Positions 17,370 to 23,363 of a stretch of 23,363 nt of DNA are shown here, piece after piece. Within the stretch, counting starts at the first letter, position 1; each line of letters opens with the position of its first letter. The translations under genes and the position numbers were made by a program. The DNA lies in the NCBI GenBank assembly GCA_007131625.1, contig SLQC01000295.1, positions 1 to 23,363 on the forward strand, read 5' to 3'. The notes under the pieces are model-generated. The model saw nothing but the letters and a program-made list of their open reading frames with translations, had not been told where the DNA came from and made no database searches. This DNA comes from Balneolales bacterium. GTDB lineage: Bacteria > Bacteroidota > Rhodothermia > Balneolales > Natronogracilivirgulaceae.

Positions 17370-18530
17370 TTATTCAATGATAAACCGCGGTATGTCTTTT
17401 GGCAGGCGGACCAGGGACTCGTAATTCACATTGTTAATCAATTCACTAAACGACGAGACGGTGATCCGGTTTTTATTCTGACTGCCGATCAACACCACTT
17501 CATCGCCTCGCTGAACGTCGGGACATTGTGTTATGTTGATGATCATCATATTCATATTGACCATACCGACCACAGAAACTCTTCTGCCCCGGACCAATAC
17601 TTTCCCGAGGTTACTCAGGTTCCGGCTGAAACCGTGGCTGTATCCAATCGGCACAGTGGCAACAAGCATATTCCCGGTTGCCTGATACACCGTTCCATAA
17701 CCGATAAATTCGCCGGCGGCAACTTTTTTAATGCTCATGACTTTGGTTTTCCAGCTGATAATCTGACGCAACGGATTATCGGTCAACTTCTTGTTAGCTG
17801 AACTGACCAGATACTGCATGTGTGTCTCTTTGCTGGGCCAGAATCCGTATTGCGCGATACCTATTCGCACCATATCCATTTTGGTTTGGGGATATGAGAT
17901 CATCGGGGCTGAACAGGCGGTATGGCGCATATCCGTTTTTACTCCTTTTTTCTTCAGATACCCCTGAAACCTGTTATAATTGGCGATCTGATTCTGAATA
18001 CGGAGATAGTTTGCAATGCTTTCGGCACCGGCATAATGCGTACTTACACCCATGACATGCAGATGCTCACGGTTGTCCAGCAGCATCCGGGAGAGTTTGT
18101 CCCGTTCCTCCCAATGAAATCCAATTCGGTTCATTCCGGTCTCCAACTCAACATGTATTCTCGCCCTTTTCTTCTGTCGTCCGGCAGCCCGCACAGCCGC
18201 TTCCAACCGCTCAAATTCAAAGACATAAAAAGACACCTCGTTCTGCACTGCCCATTCAAGCTCCTCATCCTCAATCATTCCCATGATCATGATGTGTGAT
18301 CCGCTTTTCTTAATATCACAGACTCGCAGCGCCTCTATTGCACTGTGGACGCCAAAATAATCGACTCCGCACGATTCGGCCAGCGGGATAAAATGTTCGA
18401 TGCCGTGTCCGTAGGCATTTCCCTTCACTACAGAACAAAAACGAACATTCGAACCGGCAAGACGGCGCAGGAATCTCAAATTGGCTTTGAACGCCGGTTT
18501 GTTGATTTCAATATAGGAGGTATGGAACAT
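17370..18530 (-). CDS. alr: Alanine racemase homologue (PLP fold type III) with altered MD motif
   Basis: The 386-aa length is usual for Alr, the PLP enzyme that interconverts L- and D-alanine for peptidoglycan. PLP-lysine Lys36 lies in VVKGNAYGHG, Arg135 in ETGMNRIGF, Arg222 in VRIGIAQYG (pyridine-nitrogen arginine), and the candidate catalytic Tyr278 in GEFIGYGTVY. The C-terminus YESLVRLPKDIPRFI has the expected YE...R-P shape. The usual GR-x-x-MD-[QM] active-site segment is here GMVNMNM (322-328), with Arg to Met and Asp to Asn. That may mean a lineage-specific Alr or a different substrate. The gene follows an M20 amidohydrolase in the amino-acid-type cluster after 160 nt of repetitive spacer, so it may be co-transcribed or independent. 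Family assignment is firm; substrate is less so. Confidence 0.88.
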   Translation of the reverse strand: MFHTSYIEINKPAFKANLRFLRRLAGSNVRFCSVVKGNAYGHGIEHFIPLAESCGVDYFGVHSAIEALRVCDIKKSGSHIMIMGMIEDEELEWAVQNEVSFYVFEFERLEAAVRAAGRQKKRARIHVELETGMNRIGFHWEERDKLSRMLLDNREHLHVMGVSTHYAGAESIANYLRIQNQIANYNRFQGYLKKKGVKTDMRHTACSAPMISYPQTKMDMVRIGIAQYGFWPSKETHMQYLVSSANKKLTDNPLRQIISWKTKVMSIKKVAAGEFIGYGTVYQATGNMLVATVPIGYSHGFSRNLSNLGKVLVRGRRVSVVGMVNMNMMIINITQCPDVQRGDEVVLIGSQNKNRITVSSFSELINNVNYESLVRLPKDIPRFIIE

Positions 18531-18545
18531 CGATACGTCACTTCA

Positions 18546-18656
18546 ATTTTGGGGATTGTGGTTGTAATCAGGACTGTATTCGGGATTGGAACCAGGATTG
18601 GAAATTTCGCGATTCGAGCTTCAGATATTGGATTTCGTGCTTCGGATTATGAATAT
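18546..18656. repeat. Degenerate short-unit repeat tract
   Basis: The whole 160-nt gap between the M20 gene and alr is filled with loosely repeated units such as GGGATTGTGG, GGGATTGGAA, AGGATTGGAA and ATTGGATTTCGTGCTTCGGATT (plus strand). No coding frame is credible. It resembles the GATTTCG-rich intergenic repeats found in several environmental bacterial genomes; that comparison is from memory. Confidence 0.5.
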
Positions 18657-18690
18657 GTTTCATGATTTTGCATATAATTCATAAGCCAGC

Positions 18691-19887
18691 TTACCGAAGT
18701 CCCATTTCATCAATAATACCACTAAATAGCCGGACTCCCGTCTCCAGAAGTTCATCAGGAAAGTCGTATCTGGAATCGTGCATTTGCGGATGGTCAGAAC
18801 CCGATCCGAGTCCGAACAGCGCACCGGGACATTTCTCAGTAAACCGGCCAAAATCTTCCGACCAGGAAAAGGGCTGTTTCAACCGGATGATTTCGTGAAC
18901 CGGCCGGGACGACTTGTCACCTTTTTGTGCTTTCCCGGAATTTTTGACTTTGTCTCCACCCCTTCCATGCAGTTTCTTTGCGACCTTTTCCACCAATGCA
19001 ACTGCATCCGGATCGTTTCGGGTCGGTTGAAAGACTTCGGTCCACTCATAATCTATCTTCAAACCCCAACGTGATGCCGCTGTTTCGGCAAGTGCAACTG
19101 CCCTTTCTCCCAATTTATCGAGATCATCCGGCTCATGAGCACGGATAGTGGCCATCAATTCGGCATATCCGGGGGTGGTTCCGAAATCCTGCTCACCGAT
19201 TCGGGCGTGAATGACCGTCAGAAGGCCTGCACGATCGAAGGGAATCACCGACTGTGGCAGGCTTTGCCACTCCTGGATCAGACCGGCAACGGCCGAAGCG
19301 GGGCTTCGGGCGTATTCGGGATGAGCGGCATGAGCGGCTTGGCCTTTGAGCCGGACGATCAGGCCAGAAGAACCGGCGGCAAAAACATCATCCCGAAGTA
19401 ATACAGTATGGAGCGGATAGCCCGGCAGATTATGCAGTGCAAATATGAAATCCGGTTTATAATTGGACAACAGATCGTCTTCCAGCATCCGGGTTGCTCC
19501 TTCACCGGTCTCCTCTGCCGGCTGGAACAAAAAATGCACCTTGCCATTGCGAACCGGCCGCTCCTGAAGCTCCCGTGCAAGTCCGATTAAAATAGCCATA
19601 TGCCCGTCGTGACCACATTTGTGTGAAACACCCTCCTTTTTTGATGCATACGGTACATCGATAGTCTCATCTATCGGAAGTGCATCCAGCTCTGCCCGAA
19701 ACAGAACCGAAGGGCCATCCTTGTCTCCCCCGGTTGTTGCAACCAGGCCATAACCGCCAATACCCCCCCGGATATCGGATACCCCGACCTCACGCAATTG
19801 ATTGACGACAAAATCGGCTGTCTCTTTTTCATCGTGTGCGATTTCTGCCAAAGAGTGAAGTTTTTTTCGAATATCAACAAGTTGCAT
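18691..19887 (-). CDS. M20 family amidohydrolase (N-acyl amino acid deacylase type)
   Basis: The 398-aa cytosolic dinuclear metal hydrolase removes acyl groups from amino acids or splits small peptides. Visible motifs are FRAELDALPI (63-72), HKCGHDGHMA with metal ligands Cys91, His93 and His96, QPAEETGEGA with catalytic Glu125 and Glu126, ALHNLPG with His152, the dimerisation-domain start KGQAAHAAHP (181-190), WSEDFGRF (342-349) and His370 near the end. These place it in the M20D amidohydrolase group (hippurate or N-acetyl amino acid hydrolases). Residues about 308-328 form an unusual Gly/Lys/Asp/Ser-rich insertion. The start ATG 19887 has GGAG five bases upstream, and the upstream M23-type gene ends 12 nt before, so the two are co-transcribed. 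The substrate is not readable from the sequence. Confidence 0.92.
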   Translation of the reverse strand: MQLVDIRKKLHSLAEIAHDEKETADFVVNQLREVGVSDIRGGIGGYGLVATTGGDKDGPSVLFRAELDALPIDETIDVPYASKKEGVSHKCGHDGHMAILIGLARELQERPVRNGKVHFLFQPAEETGEGATRMLEDDLLSNYKPDFIFALHNLPGYPLHTVLLRDDVFAAGSSGLIVRLKGQAAHAAHPEYARSPASAVAGLIQEWQSLPQSVIPFDRAGLLTVIHARIGEQDFGTTPGYAELMATIRAHEPDDLDKLGERAVALAETAASRWGLKIDYEWTEVFQPTRNDPDAVALVEKVAKKLHGRGGDKVKNSGKAQKGDKSSRPVHEIIRLKQPFSWSEDFGRFTEKCPGALFGLGSGSDHPQMHDSRYDFPDELLETGVRLFSGIIDEMGLR

Positions 19888-19899
19888 AGGTACTCCATT

Positions 19900-20517
19900 T
19901 CAATACAACCGACCCAATACCAGTTGCGGGTCAGGCCAGGTTTCAAGAGCCTCGGGAAGTGCGTCTTCCGAGACCACACCGGGCATATCGGGTTCGCAAG
20001 GACGTTTCAAGGAGAGCTGAAAATGCAAATGCGGCAACCAGCCGCCATTTTCGTTCTCGTCACCCACTTCGGTAAACGCTACTCCACCCTCAAGCGGCAT
20101 TCCCTCATGCACTTTTCGAAGTGATTCGCGCGAAAGGTGTCCGAAAAGCGCATAAATTTGTGTCCCCTCCAAATTGTGCTCTGTAACTATGGTCGGACCA
20201 TAATCCCCCGGATTTGCGTTGTCCCGGTAAAATAGCACATATCCATCCGAAAACGCATAAACCGGCGTCCCTGCGGGCACCCAGATATCGATACCTATGT
20301 GGATATTACGGACACCGCCATACATCCGTGTATTATACATATTCGGTCGTTTTTCATTGTAACGGCCGATGGAGGGAGGGTCGAGAGTAATCGCTTTGGG
20401 ATCGTACTCTTTTGTGAGGTCAAGTACATTTTGTGTGTTCCCGATATCGATTACCGGATAAAAATTCCGGCGGCTCAATGCGACTGGATCAAAATTGCTG
20501 CAAGTTTCGTCACTCAT
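19900..20517 (-). CDS. M23-type metallopeptidase domain protein lacking a signal peptide
   Basis: The 205-aa product is essentially one LytM/M23 domain with a 60-residue N-terminal extension. The zinc motif HIGID (His73, Asp77) is followed by IWVPAGTPVYAFSDG, then FGHLS (His127) and PHLHFQLS with His163 and His165, so all catalytic positions are kept. The N-terminus (MSDETCSNFD...) has no signal peptide or lipobox, unusual for a murein endopeptidase. Details such as DYGPTIVTEHN, GGWLPHLHFQL and the ending WPDPQLVLG recall the M23 domain found in large fused proteins with a kinase-like (APH) domain and a class III aminotransferase; this is from memory. It lies between a racemase-family gene (13 nt upstream) and an M20 amidohydrolase (12 nt downstream). 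ATG 20517 is preceded by GGTGGGATAAC. It may act on a cytosolic small peptide or ester rather than on the wall. Confidence 0.88.
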   Translation of the reverse strand: MSDETCSNFDPVALSRRNFYPVIDIGNTQNVLDLTKEYDPKAITLDPPSIGRYNEKRPNMYNTRMYGGVRNIHIGIDIWVPAGTPVYAFSDGYVLFYRDNANPGDYGPTIVTEHNLEGTQIYALFGHLSRESLRKVHEGMPLEGGVAFTEVGDENENGGWLPHLHFQLSLKRPCEPDMPGVVSEDALPEALETWPDPQLVLGRLY

Positions 20518-20530
20518 GTTATCCCACCGC

Positions 20531-21601
20531 TTATTCGATGATCTTGTCGATATAGCTGGAGTTCATAAGTCCGAGTGCGCCGACATATTTAAGCTGGAAA
20601 GAGACCATGTCACCCACTTTGAGATCGCGTTCGTTCTGTCCGACATTGACCACCAGCATGTCTGAACTGGCGTCAACAATTTCTATATCCTTACTCTTCG
20701 GGATCAGGAAATCGGGCTGTATATCCAGGTAACCGATATCCAGAATGGCGCGAAAAGCGGTTTTCCCGTAGAGATCTTCATCCACTTCCGTCATCTCACC
20801 TTGTGGATTAGCCGCCATTTCACCGCTTGGTACCAAAGGTTTTTCATGGATCTCGATGACTTGTGTAAACAGCTCGAGCACTGAAGGTTCCATTCCCTCA
20901 ATAGTGACACCGGTAAAGAGATCCTCTCCGAAGTAAAGGGCTTCACCAATCCGGAAATGATTGATGCTTTCAGGCAGATCACCGCGCAATAAAAGCGGCA
21001 GCACTACGGTAGTGCCACCGGAAACCCACGGGATTTTCTGGTCGAATTTCAACTCGATGATCTGTTTGTAGAGCACCAGTTGAATCAATTTGTCAGAGCT
21101 GGGCATCACCCCGTGCAAACAGTTGAGATTGGTGCCGAGACCAATCACCTCGATATTAGGCAGTTTGAAAATCTCTCCATAAAAATCGATCAGCTCCTCA
21201 CGCATCACCCCTTCCCGCAGATCTCCCATCTCTATCATAATAATGATCTTGTGCTTCCGGTTTTGCCGGACCGCCTCATTTGACAGCAGCCGGATGGTGG
21301 ACAACTCCGTATTGAAACTGACATCCGCGTACTTGACAATCTCTTTCAGATATTTCTTTGGTGGCGGTTTGATGTAGACGGTCTGGACATCCGGATCGAT
21401 TTTTTTGATGACCTTCAAATTACTGACACGTGAATCATAGATCCCCCGTGCACCTAGATTGATTACCTCACGAATATAGTCTTCGTTGCCACAAAAAAGC
21501 TTTGTGACAACACCCCATTCAATTTTGTGCTTATCAAAGAGGTTTATCAGAAATTTGTAGTTGTGTTCAAGCTTGTCTCGATATAGCTTTAAATAAGCCA
21601 T
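20531..21601 (-). CDS. Alanine/ornithine racemase-family PLP-dependent protein (Orr-like)
   Basis: This 356-aa fold type III PLP protein resembles clostridial ornithine racemase. The PLP lysine is Lys34 in GVVTKLFCGN. Further family features are ARGIYDSRVSNLK (51-63), YADVSFNTELSTIRLLS, IIMIEMGDLREGV, IGLGTNLNCLHGVMPS, WVSGGTTVVLPLLL, NHFRIGEALYFGED, EKPLVPSGEM and VDASSDMLVVNVG. Such enzymes invert the alpha carbon of ornithine, lysine or related amino acids; the substrate here is unknown. The start ATG 21601 lies two bases after the GNAT stop, indicating translational coupling, and the M23-type gene follows after 13 nt. Together with the alr homologue downstream, the locus has two different fold-III racemase-family proteins. 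Confidence 0.9.
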   Translation of the reverse strand: MAYLKLYRDKLEHNYKFLINLFDKHKIEWGVVTKLFCGNEDYIREVINLGARGIYDSRVSNLKVIKKIDPDVQTVYIKPPPKKYLKEIVKYADVSFNTELSTIRLLSNEAVRQNRKHKIIIMIEMGDLREGVMREELIDFYGEIFKLPNIEVIGLGTNLNCLHGVMPSSDKLIQLVLYKQIIELKFDQKIPWVSGGTTVVLPLLLRGDLPESINHFRIGEALYFGEDLFTGVTIEGMEPSVLELFTQVIEIHEKPLVPSGEMAANPQGEMTEVDEDLYGKTAFRAILDIGYLDIQPDFLIPKSKDIEIVDASSDMLVVNVGQNERDLKVGDMVSFQLKYVGALGLMNSSYIDKIIE

Positions 21602-21603
21602 GG

Positions 21604-22065
21604 TTATTTTTTGTACCTCATTTCAAGGTATTTGTTGGTAAATCCTATACGTTCATAAAGATGACGCGCGGGATTGTCGTGTTCCACATGAAGAGCGACA
21701 TCACCACGGACGGTTTCTACAGCCATTTCCATAAGCGCCTTCCCGACACCGCGACCCCGGGCTTTCGAATCGACAGCAATATAGACCAGCAAATTTTCCG
21801 GAACGTAGCCTGCCATTCCAGTCTCACATACGACTGAGACACCAAGCAGAGTTCCGTTATGGTCACAATCGGACGCCGCTAAAATAAATCCGCGTCGTGC
21901 TGCCTGACGGCCTAAAGCATAATCAAGGCAGGACATAATTTGTTCTCTCGGATCGCGGAACTGGTCGAGATTTTCAAAAAGAAAGTCAGCCAGTTGATCC
22001 GGAGTGTAACCGGCTTCGTTGTAATTTTCAGGAGTAATGATTTCAATTGTAACGGAATCGCTCAT
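21604..22065 (-). CDS. GNAT-family N-acetyltransferase
   Basis: The 153-aa single-domain protein has the acetyl-CoA-binding motif A as VYIAVDSKARGRGVGKAL (94-111), containing R-x-x-G-x-G/A (RGRGVGKA at 103-110). The motif B-like end reads HVEHDNPARHLYERIGF (126-142). It is probably cytosolic and acetylates a small molecule or a protein amino group; the acceptor cannot be read from the sequence. It lies 15 nt after the symporter gene and 2 nt before the racemase-family gene. In this company it could N-acylate an amino acid that the M20 enzyme later releases, which is inference. Confidence 0.9.
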   Translation of the reverse strand: MSDSVTIEIITPENYNEAGYTPDQLADFLFENLDQFRDPREQIMSCLDYALGRQAARRGFILAASDCDHNGTLLGVSVVCETGMAGYVPENLLVYIAVDSKARGRGVGKALMEMAVETVRGDVALHVEHDNPARHLYERIGFTNKYLEMRYKK

Positions 22066-22080
22066 AAAAACTTGTATTAC

Positions 22081-23363
22081 TTATTTATTATCAGGTAATG
22101 TGAAAGAGCCTGCTATAAAGACAAGCAGAGATGCTGTCAGTCCAAAGATGATGGGATCCAGGCCAAATGGCATGGTAATTTGAAGTGGAACCTCAAACGG
22201 CAAGTTTTCATCGGAAAGAAGAGTGAGTCCAAGAGTCAGCACACCCCCTGTTATCATCGACCACCAGGCCGCAGCATTGCTGCTTCTTTTCCAATACAGC
22301 CCACCTAATATCGGCACCAGCAACGCCGATACCATAAACGCATAGGAATAGAGCATAATCTGCAGCACCGTATCAAAAACTGCGGCCAACAGAAATGCAA
22401 AAATTCCCAGCGCCAGTGTCACAATCTGCGACAACCGGATCATCGAAATCCTGCTTGTATCTATTTTAAACAACTTTTCGATGATATCCGTTGTCATATT
22501 TCCGGATGCAGCTACCAGACAGCTGTCTGCGGTCGACATGATCGCAGAAAAATAGGCAGACATCATCAGTCCCATCAATCCGATCGGCAGGACTGTCCGC
22601 AGCAGCATAGGCAACCCCTGTTCCTCATGCATTTCAGAGGCCATTTCGTAGCCCATATAGGCGAACATACCCTGCTCGGCTGCGACTTTGGCGAAGAGTC
22701 CAAGCGACACACCCATAAACGCCATTACCGGCCATTCGAGCAAACCAGCCAGATACCACGCTTTTTGGGCATCTTTTTCGGAGCGTGTGGCGTAAATTCG
22801 CTGGTACAAAGTCATACCGACAAACCAGATCGGAAGAATGGTGATTCCCCAGTTGACCAATTGTTGCCAGCTGATGTTTCGCAACGACAACATCTCCGGC
22901 GCTACGGTTTCGCGAATCGCCTCCATCCCGCCGACAGCATTATAACTGATCGGAATCCCGATGAAAATGAGTCCGCCAAGCAGCAGAATCCACTGGAATG
23001 TGTCGGTATAAATGACCGCCTTGATCCCGCCCATCACGGTATAGACGATAATAATAAAAGCCATTAAATAGAGTGCCGCATCAAGGCTCATCCCGTCAAA
23101 TGACGAGGAGGCAAGGCGGGCACCGGCCAGCATCTGAGAGCTGCTGAAACCGACATAACCGATGGCGGAAATTATCCCGGCCAAAAAAGCGACCCGGGCA
23201 TTGAAAAAGTAGTTGAATAACTCAGGCATGGTGTAAAATCCCTGCTCGGTAGAGAGGTTTTTTACTTTCGGGATGAGGAAAACGGCTGCCAGCCAAGCGC
23301 CGAGCAACCCGGTGAAGAGCATCCAGGATCCGGAAATCCCCATGACAAACCCGAGTCCACCGA
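22081..23363 (-). CDS. Sodium:solute symporter (SSS family), 5' end beyond the window
   Basis: About 427 residues are visible. The frame stays open through the window end, reading GGLGFVMGISGSW, so ATG 23343 is internal and roughly the first two membrane helices are missing. Several hydrophobic helices are evident. SSS hallmarks include TMPELFNYFFN, YTVMGGIKAVIYTDTFQW (typical GG-x-x-A-V-x-x-TD) and LMMSAYFSAIMSTADSCLVAASG with the Na+-site serines of TM8. The family imports sugars, amino acids, nucleosides or vitamins with sodium. It is the first visible gene of a tightly spaced five-gene operon. The substrate may be the amino-acid derivative processed by the downstream enzymes, which is inference from context. 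Confidence 0.94.
   Translation of the reverse strand, partial: GGLGFVMGISGSWMLFTGLLGAWLAAVFLIPKVKNLSTEQGFYTMPELFNYFFNARVAFLAGIISAIGYVGFSSSQMLAGARLASSSFDGMSLDAALYLMAFIIIVYTVMGGIKAVIYTDTFQWILLLGGLIFIGIPISYNAVGGMEAIRETVAPEMLSLRNISWQQLVNWGITILPIWFVGMTLYQRIYATRSEKDAQKAWYLAGLLEWPVMAFMGVSLGLFAKVAAEQGMFAYMGYEMASEMHEEQGLPMLLRTVLPIGLMGLMMSAYFSAIMSTADSCLVAASGNMTTDIIEKLFKIDTSRISMIRLSQIVTLALGIFAFLLAAVFDTVLQIMLYSYAFMVSALLVPILGGLYWKRSSNAAAWWSMITGGVLTLGLTLLSDENLPFEVPLQITMPFGLDPIIFGLTASLLVFIAGSFTLPDNK

Noticed and set aside
23341..23343. ATG 23343 as the true start of the symporter
   Set aside because: The reading frame continues upstream to the window end with symporter-like sequence, and the family's first helices would be missing.

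Overview
The window looks like a chromosomal piece of a Bacteroidota/Balneolota-type bacterium (Balneolaceae or a close relative is my best guess). The grounds are a SusC/SusD outer-membrane pair, two GWxTD-domain proteins, a lipoprotein resembling PorW/SprE of the type IX secretion system, and few strong Shine-Dalgarno sites. The phylum is an inference. All thirteen convincing genes lie on the minus strand, so transcription runs from high to low coordinates. The plus-strand reading frames are antisense shadows.

Layout in the direction of transcription: (1) 23363-18691 is a tightly packed operon of a sodium:solute symporter (cut by the window edge), a GNAT acetyltransferase, an alanine/ornithine-racemase-family PLP protein, an M23-type metallopeptidase domain protein without a signal peptide, and an M20 amidohydrolase. 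An alanine racemase homologue (18530-17370) follows after 160 nt of degenerate repeats. (2) 17091-12878 is an RND efflux pair (membrane-fusion protein plus HAE-1 inner-membrane pump) whose genes overlap by ATGA; no outer-membrane channel gene is visible. (3) 12582-10588 and 10244-8817 encode two GWxTD-domain proteins, one with the signature motif worn away. (4) 8456-3686 is a SusC-SusD pair closed by two consecutive stem-loops, the second a strong bidirectional terminator. (5) 3517-2084 is pyruvate kinase, followed by a large TPR lipoprotein (from 1984) that runs off the window start.

How the genes fit together: most blocks are functionally independent (glycolysis, glycan or other nutrient uptake, efflux, secretion or gliding). 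The block most likely to form one pathway is the symporter-GNAT-racemase-M23-M20-(Alr) cluster. It combines uptake, N-acylation, racemisation and deacylation or peptide-bond chemistry. That suggests salvage of D- or N-acylated amino acids or cell-wall fragments, but no substrate can be read from the sequence. I saw no tRNA, rRNA, CRISPR array, insertion sequence or phage gene.
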